A stretch of 8,072 bases of DNA, from contig PUOG01000024.1 in assembly GCA_003552745.1 (NCBI GenBank), positions 1 through 8,072 on the forward strand, read 5' to 3'. Below are positions 1 to 6,801 of the stretch, piece by piece. Every line of letters starts with the position of its first letter. Position 1 is the stretch's first letter. Under the pieces are notes generated by a model. The model had not been told where the DNA came from, did no database searches, and was given only the letters and a program-made list of their open reading frames with translations. Made by a program: the position numbers and the translations under genes. Source of the DNA: Spirochaetaceae bacterium (GTDB lineage Bacteria; Spirochaetota; Spirochaetia; DSM-27196; SKKC01).

Positions 1-2
1 TC

Positions 3-75
3 CGGGATGTGGCCTAGTGGCTAAGGCGCCTGCTTTGGGAGCAGGAGATCGCCGGTTCGAATCCGGCCATCCCGA
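3..75 (+). tRNA. tRNA-Pro (anticodon TGG)
   Basis: This is a complete 73-nt cloverleaf. The acceptor strands cgggatg (3-9) and catcccg (68-74) pair perfectly, followed by discriminator A75. The anticodon stem cctgc/gcagg encloses the loop tttggga, with anticodon TGG at 36-38, reading CCA and probably other proline codons. The T arm is gccgg/ccggc around ttcgaat. The C1-G72 closing pair with A73 is typical of bacterial tRNA-Pro. The 3' CCA is not encoded, so it must be added by nucleotidyltransferase. A second tRNA follows 13 nt downstream, so both probably come from one precursor whose promoter lies left of the window. Confidence 0.97.
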
Positions 76-88
76 CATGATTGTCCCG

Positions 89-161
89 GCGCCCATAGCT
101 CAGGGGATAGAGCAACTGCCTTCTAAGCAGTAGGTCGAAGGTTCGAATCCTTCTGGGCGCG
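89..161 (+). tRNA. tRNA-Arg (anticodon TCT)
   Basis: This is a complete 73-nt cloverleaf. The acceptor strands gcgccca (89-95) and tgggcgc (154-160) pair, with discriminator G161. The anticodon stem actgc/gcagt encloses loop cttctaa, with anticodon TCT at 122-124, reading AGA (and AGG by wobble). The T arm is gaagg/ccttc around ttcgaat. The GCGCCC acceptor end and G discriminator match the usual bacterial tRNA-Arg(UCU). CCA is not encoded. It follows tRNA-Pro by 13 nt and is probably co-transcribed with it. Confidence 0.97.
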
Positions 162-182
162 ATAATACAATGGACTCGGCGC

Positions 183-217
183 CGGCGGCCTGCATCGGTC
201 CGCCGTATTCGGCCGCC
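183..217. other. GC-rich alternative hairpins between tRNA-Arg and the FHA gene
   Basis: Two mutually exclusive stems can form here. One pairs cggcgg (183-188) with ccgccg (200-205). The other pairs ggcggcc (184-190) with ggccgcc (211-217). The segment lies between the 3' end of the tRNA pair and the convergent stop of the FHA gene, where a bidirectional terminator would be expected. Neither side has a T-tract, so it is not a canonical intrinsic terminator. It may only stabilise or process the 3' ends. Confidence 0.25.
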
Positions 218-226
218 CCCGCCCAG

Positions 227-586
227 CTATCCGGACAGGAAATTGAGTTCGGTCCGTCCCACCGTTATTACATCGGACGGCTTAATGAGTACGTACGTTC
301 CCGGCTTGATCGGCTGCCCGTTAACCAGCACTCCGTTGGTACTCTCGAGATCGGTGATGTAGTAAGCGTCGCGGATCTTCTGCACAGCCGCATGGTGGCG
401 AGAAACCAGGTTATCGGAGACGACGATCTGACACTCTTTCGCCCGTCCAATCACGATTCGATCGACTACGAGCGTTCGACGGCGGCCGTGGTGAAGATAA
501 ACCCGCTCCGACTTGCGAAGACTGCCCAGCCGTTTTCCGAGTCTACTCTGTTCGAAAATGGTATCGTCGCTACTCACTGCCGCCAT
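227..586 (-). CDS. Small FHA-domain protein
   Basis: The product is a 119-residue cytoplasmic protein that is almost entirely one forkhead-associated domain, a fold that binds phosphothreonine peptides. Visible FHA hallmarks, numbered from the chosen ATG, are IGR at 46-48, SRHH at 62-65, STNG at 82-85 and NG at 89-90, ending in a VGRTELNF strand. The N-terminal 30-40 residues are basic, with a DDTIFEQ stretch that could act as a docking tail. There is no catalytic domain, membrane segment or signal peptide. The reading frame extends upstream to a GTG at 682, but that start would run into the divergent transporter gene. ATG586 sits just downstream of a promoter-like sequence, so I prefer it, although no Shine-Dalgarno is seen at either start. 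The protein presumably reads Ser/Thr kinase output, but no kinase or phosphatase gene is in the window and the partner is unknown. Confidence 0.88.
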   Translation of the reverse strand: MAAVSSDDTIFEQSRLGKRLGSLRKSERVYLHHGRRRTLVVDRIVIGRAKECQIVVSDNLVSRHHAAVQKIRDAYYITDLESTNGVLVNGQPIKPGTYVLIKPSDVITVGRTELNFLSG

Positions 587-595
587 CCTGACTGA

Positions 596-624
596 AGGAT
601 ACCGCGTGCAAGGCGCGATTGCAA
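596..624 (-). promoter_or_regulatory. Candidate sigma70-type promoter for the FHA gene
   Basis: On the minus strand, TTGCAA (624-619) is followed by a 17-nt spacer and TATCCT (601-596). Each hexamer matches the sigma70 consensus at 4 of 6 positions. Transcription would begin about 3 nt before the ATG at 586, which agrees with the missing Shine-Dalgarno and suggests a leaderless or near-leaderless mRNA. This is read by eye only. Confidence 0.35.
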
Positions 625-649
625 AAGCCTGTTCCCGTCCGCGAAGACG

Positions 650-658
650 TGCTATTTT
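650..658 (+). promoter_or_regulatory. Candidate extended -10 promoter for the MFS-HEAT gene
   Basis: TG (650-651), one base, then TATTTT (653-658) forms an extended -10 element without a good -35. Initiation about 7 nt downstream would fall on the GTG at 666, giving a leaderless transcript. The fit is suggestive but the signal is short. Confidence 0.22.
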
Positions 659-665
659 CACGATC

Positions 666-2885
666 GTGTCCGACGCATACACGACACCGGTGAAACTCGC
701 CGGACGGAAGCTGTTGACGTGGTTTTCGGTCTTTAACTCGTTCAGCTACCTTCTGCTTTCCGGCCACATCCTCATACTCTTTCTTCTGCGCCTCGAGGCG
801 TCACGGACGGTAGTCGGAGTAGTCTCGAGCTTTCTTTATGTGGCGTTCTTCTTCATGGTGGCAGGCAAGAAGGTCGTCGAACGATACGGAGTCGTACGCA
901 CATTTGCTGCAGGCTGGTTAGGACGATATCTGTCGGTGCTTCCGTTGGCGGCGGTACCGTTCATTGCGAATGCCGGATACCGTCAGGTTGCACTTATCGT
1001 CTTCATCGTGGCGGTATTCGGCTTCAATGCGAGTCGCGGAATCGGTCTCGTCGGTCAGAGTCCACTAATGGGGGAACTCTCCTCCGGTCGCGATCGAGGC
1101 GCGTTTCTATCACGTTTTCAGATTATCGCCAATCTGGTTGCGGTGTTCGCCGGCGTCACGATCGCATTGCTGCTCGGAGAACGCGCTCCTCTCGAGCGGT
1201 ACGCACTTTTTATCCTCGCCGGTTTCGGTTTCGGAATGGTTGCAACAGCGATCATGAGGCGAATCCCGGAACCGCCGGGAGTGCTATCGGGAGCAAGAGA
1301 CTCTCTGCGATCGACCGTGGGTCGTGTAGTGCGCGAGAAGCGATTTCGCACGTTCGTCGTCGCGTTCTTCGCTCTGGCTGTGGTCTCCGGAATGGCTCGC
1401 CCGTTTCTGGTGGTGTATGCGCGGGAGGTATATTCACAGAGCGACAGTCTGGTAATCGGATACACCGTGTTCGGTAACCTCGGAGCGATTGCGATGGGAC
1501 TGCTGGCGCGCCTCTTGCTCGACCGGATCGGCGCGAAGCCGCTGATTCAGATCTTCGCCGCACTTTCGGCAGTTGGATTGCTGCTTGCGGCGTGGGCGCC
1601 CGCGGTCACCCCCAGCGTAGCGATTGTGCTTCTATCGCTCCTATTCTTCGTATTCATGTTCGGCTCGATCGGAGCCGAATCGTCGTCTCAGAACTATTTC
1701 TACGCTCTTTTAACCCCCCGCGAGCAACTGAACATGGGCATCGTCTATTTCCTGACGCTCGGCGTTGGCGGAACGATCGGCGGAGTTATGGGGGGAAGCG
1801 CGCTGGACTTGCTCTACGCACTCGCGCCCGAAGGGGGAGCTCAGGGTGTGCACAGGATATACTACCTCGCATTGGCGGCGGGCACGGCAATAGTGTTTCT
1901 GCTTTATTCACGGCTGGAACGCCTCGGCGCACGAAGTTTCCGCGGAACACTCGGCGTCATCGTATCGCTTCGCGATCTGCGCGCGATGACCCTCGTCGAT
2001 CGCCTCGAGAAGACGAGGGATATCGATGCGGAGCGATCGGTGATCCGCGAGCTGGGCGGCTCCGGAAGCGAGTTCGCACTCGAGCGGATACTCGCCCGAT
2101 TGGCATCACCGAGTTTCGTGATACGAAGCGAGGCGCTGAGGGCGCTCGAGACCTTGCCGGTCAACCTGTCGGTCGAACGGGCACTTATAGCCGAGGTGGA
2201 GGATCATGAGTTTACGACGGCACACGTTGCCGCGCGCATTCTCGGAAACAAAGGACTGCGACGCGGAGTATCCGTGCTACGCGACGCCGTATACTCGGAA
2301 GATTACCTCCTGTGCGGCGCCGCGATGATCGCCTTGGCGAAACTCGAAGACCATCGTGCCATCGACCGCATCGAGATAATTCTCCGAGTTTCGGATAACC
2401 CGTACGTGCTTATCCATGCCGCCGAAGCTGTTCGCCGCCTCGAGAGTCGAAGGAGCATTGGTGTGCTTTTGGGGACGTTAGCCACTCACACCGTGGCTAC
2501 CGACGTGCGCGATGAAGTAATCCTGTCGGCAGCAGGACTGATCGGAATCGAACGATGGTTCTATCCGCACTACGCGCGTTTTCTCGATGACCCGAGCGAG
2601 GCAATCGAGTTTCTGAAGCACGAGGCGGTGAGCGCCCGGCTGGATTCAGTGATTCCGGTCCTCGATCTTACACTCGAAGACCCGCCACGCTTCGCTCAAG
2701 ACGCGGCGAGTCTTCTCATGTCCGACAAGCGGCGTATTCTACCGCCGGATATCGAGGCTTCCGCGTTCGCCGGTGCAATCGCCGACGAACGCCTCTACCG
2801 CTACGAGCGCGTCAGATTTCTATGTGCAGCACTTCTCGTCGCGCCACGTGGCTCGGGACGTACTCGCGGAAACCGATCACAGTAA
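666..2885 (+). CDS. MFS-type transporter fused to a C-terminal HEAT-like repeat domain
   Basis: From GTG666 the product has about 739 residues. Residues ~15-425 hold about 12 hydrophobic segments in two six-helix halves, separated by a basic central loop (~197-222, containing RRIPEPP and VVREKR). This is the layout of a major facilitator superfamily permease of the inner membrane. From ~435 to the end the protein is soluble and alpha-helical, with about five or six degenerate HEAT-like units, such as ones centred on RSEALRALETL, GAAMIALAKLED and IHAAEAVRRLES. With an even number of helices and MFS topology, this domain should face the cytoplasm. The substrate cannot be told from the sequence. 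The frame stays open upstream to 513, but that part overlaps the FHA gene. GTG666, GTG690 and TTG714 (preceded by ggaag) are all possible starts, so the N-terminus is uncertain. The last 9 bp overlap the convergent PPIase gene. Confidence 0.85.
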   Translation: MSDAYTTPVKLAGRKLLTWFSVFNSFSYLLLSGHILILFLLRLEASRTVVGVVSSFLYVAFFFMVAGKKVVERYGVVRTFAAGWLGRYLSVLPLAAVPFIANAGYRQVALIVFIVAVFGFNASRGIGLVGQSPLMGELSSGRDRGAFLSRFQIIANLVAVFAGVTIALLLGERAPLERYALFILAGFGFGMVATAIMRRIPEPPGVLSGARDSLRSTVGRVVREKRFRTFVVAFFALAVVSGMARPFLVVYAREVYSQSDSLVIGYTVFGNLGAIAMGLLARLLLDRIGAKPLIQIFAALSAVGLLLAAWAPAVTPSVAIVLLSLLFFVFMFGSIGAESSSQNYFYALLTPREQLNMGIVYFLTLGVGGTIGGVMGGSALDLLYALAPEGGAQGVHRIYYLALAAGTAIVFLLYSRLERLGARSFRGTLGVIVSLRDLRAMTLVDRLEKTRDIDAERSVIRELGGSGSEFALERILARLASPSFVIRSEALRALETLPVNLSVERALIAEVEDHEFTTAHVAARILGNKGLRRGVSVLRDAVYSEDYLLCGAAMIALAKLEDHRAIDRIEIILRVSDNPYVLIHAAEAVRRLESRRSIGVLLGTLATHTVATDVRDEVILSAAGLIGIERWFYPHYARFLDDPSEAIEFLKHEAVSARLDSVIPVLDLTLEDPPRFAQDAASLLMSDKRRILPPDIEASAFAGAIADERLYRYERVRFLCAALLVAPRGSGRTRGNRSQ

Positions 2886-3857
2886 CACTTCGACGTCTGC
2901 TCGGTCGCGAAGCTCATCGATGTAGTTACGAAACAGCTCCTGCTGTTCCTGTTGGCCGAGAAACTGTTCAATCTGCGGCAACGCTTCCTCGAACTCCTGT
3001 ACACCGGCATCACTCTCGTCGGTCTTATGGATTATATGATATCCGAACTGCGTCTCGACGATATCGCTGATCTCACCGACGTCGAGATCGAAGGCAACCT
3101 CCTCGAACTCCGGAACCATCTGCCCCTGTGAGAAGTAGCCGAGGTCGCCGCCGTCGGCGGCCGTGCCGTCATCGCTGTATTCTCGCGCAAGCTCAGCGAA
3201 GTCCTCACCTTCGTCAATACGGCTCCTGATCTCATCGATCCGCGCTCGAGCCTCTTCGCGCTCGCTCTCATCCATATCCTGAGTCAAGACCAGAATATGG
3301 CTCGCACGGACCTGCGGCGGTGTCTCGAAAAGCTCCGGGTTGTCATCGTAAAACTCGCGGGCGGCTTCTTCTCCGATTTGCGTGTCGCTCAAGACGTCGC
3401 CCTGAAGGATCTCTTCGATTACCATCTGTTCGGCAATATCGGACTCGATCTCTTCCAATGTGAGATTCTGCTGCGCAAGCGCCTCTTCGAACGCCTCCTC
3501 ACTCGGAAACTGGGCCTTGATCTGCTCGAGCTGCGCGGCGACATCTTCATCGCTCGGCGCAATACCGCGATCTCTGCCGTCCTGCAGTATGAGCTCACGC
3601 GCGATGAGCTGATCGAGGAGCTGCTCTTCGATCTCAGACCTCTGTTCATCGTCGATCTGCATTCCTTGCGCCTGATACTGCTGCATCTGCGCCTCGAGTT
3701 GCTGCTCGAAGACCGTTCGTGTGATCTCGACTCCGTTTACAATCGCCACGACTTCATCGGAATCGCCATTTCCCTCCCCGTTGCCACTCGCGCACGCGGC
3801 CATGACTGCAACCGCGGTGAGCAGAAACAGAAACGCACCTTTCTTCAAAATCTGCAT
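2877..3857 (-). CDS. Lipoprotein-type parvulin peptidyl-prolyl isomerase (SurA/PrsA-like)
   Basis: The product is a 326-residue exported folding catalyst or chaperone. An N-terminal signal (MQILKK, a hydrophobic core, then AVMAAC) suggests lipidation at Cys22 with a slightly relaxed lipobox, followed by a Gly/Asn/Asp-rich tether. Residues ~35-175 form a SurA_N-like helical chaperone region starting with VVAIVNG and rich in Gln and Glu. Residues ~183-280 are a PpiC/parvulin domain with RASHIL, FAELAREYSDD, GGDLGYF, MVPEFEEVAF and FGYHII signatures. A helical tail closes the protein, as in PrsA and SurA relatives. It probably acts on proteins crossing or leaving the inner membrane. Only two lysines remain after Cys22 and the protein is very acidic. 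The start is supported by a strong Shine-Dalgarno. Its stop overlaps the convergent transporter gene. Which paralogue it is (SurA, PrsA or PpiD type) cannot be settled here. Confidence 0.93.
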   Translation of the reverse strand: MQILKKGAFLFLLTAVAVMAACASGNGEGNGDSDEVVAIVNGVEITRTVFEQQLEAQMQQYQAQGMQIDDEQRSEIEEQLLDQLIARELILQDGRDRGIAPSDEDVAAQLEQIKAQFPSEEAFEEALAQQNLTLEEIESDIAEQMVIEEILQGDVLSDTQIGEEAAREFYDDNPELFETPPQVRASHILVLTQDMDESEREEARARIDEIRSRIDEGEDFAELAREYSDDGTAADGGDLGYFSQGQMVPEFEEVAFDLDVGEISDIVETQFGYHIIHKTDESDAGVQEFEEALPQIEQFLGQQEQQELFRNYIDELRDRADVEVLL

Positions 3858-3862
3858 AGGTT

Positions 3863-3868
3863 CTCCTT
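3863..3868 (-). promoter_or_regulatory. Strong Shine-Dalgarno of the PPIase gene
   Basis: The minus strand reads AAGGAG within agaaggagaa, 5 nt before the ATG at 3857. It is the clearest ribosome binding site in the window and fixes this start. Confidence 0.85.
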
Positions 3869-3905
3869 CTGGAATTCTTAATCTGGGGCATGTGATCTAC
3901 CATCG

Positions 3906-3935
3906 AGTACACCATGCCCGACGAATTCTTGTAAA
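3906..3935 (-). promoter_or_regulatory. Candidate sigma70-type promoter of the PPIase gene
   Basis: On the minus strand TTTACA (3935-3930; 5 of 6 consensus) is followed by an 18-nt spacer and TGTACT (3911-3906; 4 of 6). Predicted initiation near 3899 gives a leader of about 40 nt that includes the Shine-Dalgarno. It lies in the 193-bp region shared with the divergent GH31 gene, for which I see no equally good promoter. Confidence 0.4.
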
Positions 3936-4050
3936 CACCCGAAGACAGACGAGCTGGTGCTTCCGCGCTTGAATCGGTCGGGCAAGCGATGCAGAGATTG
4001 GACAGAACCGTCCCCGGGCATTCATACTGCTACGAGAGATTTTCCTGATT

Positions 4051-6786
4051 ATGAGATTACCACTGCACTTTGTCGATAACGGCGACGACGGGATCACGGT
4101 ACACATTCGCTCCGACGATTCTGTGATCGGACGCATACAGGCACTCGCCCCTGGCGTACTGCGAATTGAAGCGGGAGATGAAGACACTTTCGTCGATGCG
4201 CCGACGCTCACCGCGGCGAACCGCAGTCGGCACTCGAGTTCGTTCTGTACGACGCAATCGGATTCTGTCGTTTGCGGCGATCTCGAAGTCCGAACCGTCT
4301 CCGAGGCGGCGGATCCGACCGACGACGTTTCCGGAGCAATTGCTTCAAAGCTGATTCGGGGCATTGAACTTGTACAGCGCGGCACTGTTCGGCGGCTGCC
4401 GGCTATCGACAGCTTCGAGGTGCCGTCCGAACGAGTACGTCTTCCGATTTCATCCGACGACCATCGGACCCGGATCGCATGCGAGACCGGCATCTGGTTC
4501 TTCCGCGATGCACCACGCCTCGTCGATCCGTGGACATCTCTGAAGGCTGCCTTCAACGGGGAGAAGGAGGTCGTATGGAAGCTCGATCCGCACGCACCCG
4601 ACTGGTACGTTTTCGCGTGGAATGGTGACGCCGAGTGGCTTCGACGACGCTTTCTCGATCTGACCGGACCGATCCCGATGCCTCCCCTGTGGATGTTTGG
4701 ATTGTGGCATAGCAGATACTACCCGTATCGGCAGGAGGAGGCCCTCGAGCTCATTGACCGCTATCGTGATCGCGGCTTCCCGCTCGATGCATTCGTTGTC
4801 GATACCGACTGGCGCGAAGGCGGCAGCAGGGGATACGAGATAAACCGGGAACTCTTTCCCGACATGGAGCGATTCTTCGAAGAAGCGCATCGCCGGCGTG
4901 TCCACATCATGTTCAATGACCATCCCGAACACAAAGGGTGCGAAGCGCTCGACGAATCTCTCCTTCGATATCGCCACGAGAACCTGACGAAGCTTCTCGA
5001 GATGGGACTCGACGGCTGGTGGTTCGATCGGAATTGGGGTGAGATATTCCACGGGCCGCATCGCGGAATCGAATCATCGGTATGGGGACAGCTGGTCTAT
5101 GCCGAAATCGATCGGCGCCACCGAGGCCACGACAGGTCGCAGATGCTCTCGATGCGGACCGATCACCCCGCCGGTCACCGGTATCCGATCTGGTGGACCG
5201 GCGACATCTACAGCGACTGGGAATCGCTCACCGAGGCAATCGAGGAAACGATCGACTCCGGCTCGCAACTCTTCCCGTATACCGGCCAGGACATCGGCGG
5301 TCACTTCGGCTACCCCGATGTCGAACAGTATGTGCGCTGGGTTCAATGGGGAGCGGTTTCCCCGACGTTCCGACTGCACTGCGGCCCACGTAATCGGTTT
5401 CGCGAACCGTGGCGCTTCGGTGAGCGCGCGGAGGCGATCGCCCGAAGGTACTCGCGGCTGCGAATGAAACTCGTTCCGTTGCTCTACGCCCTGGCGTACG
5501 AGGCGAACTGCTCGGGTACGGCGCTTTTGCGTGACGTGTCGGTCGTTGATCCGGAATTCGCCGCCGAGGCGCGAGCCTCCGATCGTACGAAGCTTACCGA
5601 TCACTTCTTTCTCGGGCGCGATCTCTGGATTGCGCCGGTGCACTCTCCGGCGGCCCCTCAACGGATTCCGGATTTCCGGCCCCTCCAGGCAGAGCTTGTC
5701 CGTGAGGTGTTTGCGGGCACCGACGCCAACGCTCCGCTTCTCGAACGGGAAGAGGGGTGGGAAGTAAGACTGTCGCCGACCTATGCCAGTCGCGACCGCG
5801 GCAATTGGGGGCGTGAGTTCTTCGTACGCTGGAGGGGAACGTTCACCGTTCCGGAAAGCGGTCACCATCGGTTCGTACTCTCCGGGTCGGGGGTGAAGGA
5901 AATCTGCATCGGCGTGGCAGCCGGCTCTCGAGTCGATGACGAAGACTCTCACGCCGGGAGCGAACGTTCTGCCACCCCGTTTCGATCCGAGCCCCCCCAG
6001 ATCATATCGATTTTCGACAAGGGGCGTAACGAGTTTACGCTCGAGCTCGAGGCGAATACCCGGTATCCGGTCGAAGTGACCTATCTTCAGCGCGCTGGCG
6101 AGGTCTGCTCCTGCTATCTCTCGCATAGTCGCGTACCGGAGGGAACGGAGGTGCAGGACGCTCCTGTGGAAATCACCCTGCCGCCGGGCGAATGGGTCCA
6201 CCTCAGCGACGGATCGACACATGTCGGTCCGACGGAAATCGGTGCAACGGTTCCGCTGGAGGAATTGCCGCTGTTTGTGGGCCGGGAATCGATCGTTCCT
6301 CTCGCCCCGTACGCCGAGAGCACCGAGGATCTGGATTGGCGAAAGCTCGAGCTTCACGTTCGTCCTCCGGTGGATCCCGCCGGATCGGTCACCCGTACGC
6401 TTTTCAGCGACGACGGGGATAGTGACAGCGTCCGGACCGGGGCGCACGTGATCGGCTCGGTCACCGTTACGCGTGATGATGCCCGCACGATTCGAGTGCG
6501 TGCGCGGCGGTCCGGTGAGACGGAGGGGCGCGCTTCGGAGGCGTTTTCCCGCTTCGACGTGCGGCTCCACCTCGACCCCGGGGAGGCGGTAAAGCAGATC
6601 ATGAATGCGGCCGGCGACAGTGCGAGCATCGACTTTGAGACGCTGACGTATGGCGGAGCTTCGACCGCATTCGAGGAGCCGATCGCGCTTCGCCCGGATG
6701 CCGAAAGCGTACGGGTGTGGCTGCCGATCGATTCGCCTGATCCGGAAGGAGGCTATTCGGGAGAGCTGCGCGTGACCCTCCAGTGA
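4051..6786 (+). CDS. Glycoside hydrolase family 31 enzyme with PA14-like insertion
   Basis: This 911-residue protein lacks a signal peptide and is therefore probably a cytoplasmic alpha-glycosidase acting on imported oligosaccharides. Residues ~1-205 form the GH31 N-terminal beta-sandwich. The TIM barrel starts near PPLWMFGLW (~212) and carries VVDTDW (249-254), FNDHPE, the predicted nucleophile Asp326 in WWFDRNW, the predicted acid/base Asp385 in WWTGD, and TGQDIGG (411-417). Residues ~555-695 look like a PA14 domain (FVRWRGTFTVPESG, later YPVEVTYL), inserted before the usual proximal beta-domain motif LPPGEWVHL (~710). A distal beta-sandwich fills ~755-911. Standard GH31 glucosidases have a WxDMNE-type nucleophile motif; FDRNW marks a different subgroup, so alpha-glucosidase, alpha-xylosidase or another alpha-glycoside specificity cannot be decided. 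ATG4051 is the only plausible start, preceded by a weak gagag at 12 nt. The gene converges on dnaE2 with a 15-bp gap. Confidence 0.94.
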   Translation: MRLPLHFVDNGDDGITVHIRSDDSVIGRIQALAPGVLRIEAGDEDTFVDAPTLTAANRSRHSSSFCTTQSDSVVCGDLEVRTVSEAADPTDDVSGAIASKLIRGIELVQRGTVRRLPAIDSFEVPSERVRLPISSDDHRTRIACETGIWFFRDAPRLVDPWTSLKAAFNGEKEVVWKLDPHAPDWYVFAWNGDAEWLRRRFLDLTGPIPMPPLWMFGLWHSRYYPYRQEEALELIDRYRDRGFPLDAFVVDTDWREGGSRGYEINRELFPDMERFFEEAHRRRVHIMFNDHPEHKGCEALDESLLRYRHENLTKLLEMGLDGWWFDRNWGEIFHGPHRGIESSVWGQLVYAEIDRRHRGHDRSQMLSMRTDHPAGHRYPIWWTGDIYSDWESLTEAIEETIDSGSQLFPYTGQDIGGHFGYPDVEQYVRWVQWGAVSPTFRLHCGPRNRFREPWRFGERAEAIARRYSRLRMKLVPLLYALAYEANCSGTALLRDVSVVDPEFAAEARASDRTKLTDHFFLGRDLWIAPVHSPAAPQRIPDFRPLQAELVREVFAGTDANAPLLEREEGWEVRLSPTYASRDRGNWGREFFVRWRGTFTVPESGHHRFVLSGSGVKEICIGVAAGSRVDDEDSHAGSERSATPFRSEPPQIISIFDKGRNEFTLELEANTRYPVEVTYLQRAGEVCSCYLSHSRVPEGTEVQDAPVEITLPPGEWVHLSDGSTHVGPTEIGATVPLEELPLFVGRESIVPLAPYAESTEDLDWRKLELHVRPPVDPAGSVTRTLFSDDGDSDSVRTGAHVIGSVTVTRDDARTIRVRARRSGETEGRASEAFSRFDVRLHLDPGEAVKQIMNAAGDSASIDFETLTYGGASTAFEEPIALRPDAESVRVWLPIDSPDPEGGYSGELRVTLQ

Positions 6787-6801
6787 GACTCGTGGCGGTT
6801 T

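Noticed and set aside
3..161. tRNA pair as an integration site for a mobile element
   Set aside because: I see no integrase gene and no repeated tRNA 3' end elsewhere in the window.
170..595. 141-codon plus-strand frame opposite the FHA gene
   Set aside because: It is codon-aligned antisense to a clear FHA domain and begins in the GC-rich tRNA spacer.
513..665. Upstream extension of the MFS-HEAT reading frame
   Set aside because: It overlaps the FHA gene on the other strand, encodes no membrane or repeat feature, and the first helix begins only after 700.
1592..2209. 205-codon plus-strand frame overlapping the transporter gene
   Set aside because: It is an out-of-frame, Arg-rich shadow of the MFS-HEAT gene with no domain features.
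3297..3881. 194-codon plus-strand frame opposite the PPIase gene
   Set aside because: It is codon-aligned antisense to a gene with clear parvulin motifs. The leucine-rich look comes from reading complementary Glu and Gln codons.
3872..3930. Repeated GAATTCTT (3872-3879 and 3923-3930) in the PPIase promoter region
   Set aside because: A single repeated 8-mer in about 190 bp is expected by chance fairly often, and no dyad or further copy supports an operator.
3998..4028. Possible promoter for GH31 (TTGGAC, 19-nt spacer, CATACT)
   Set aside because: The -35 match is only 3 of 6 and the spacer is long, so it is no better than chance in this region.
4450..5061. 203-codon minus-strand frame over the GH31 barrel
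   Set aside because: It is also codon-aligned antisense to GH31, with no domain and no ribosome binding site that I can see.
5074..6570. 498-codon open frame on the minus strand inside the GH31 gene
   Set aside because: It is codon-aligned antisense to GH31. Such frames stay open because TTA, CTA and TCA codons are rare in the sense gene. The translation has no recognisable domain and the sense strand has clear catalytic motifs.
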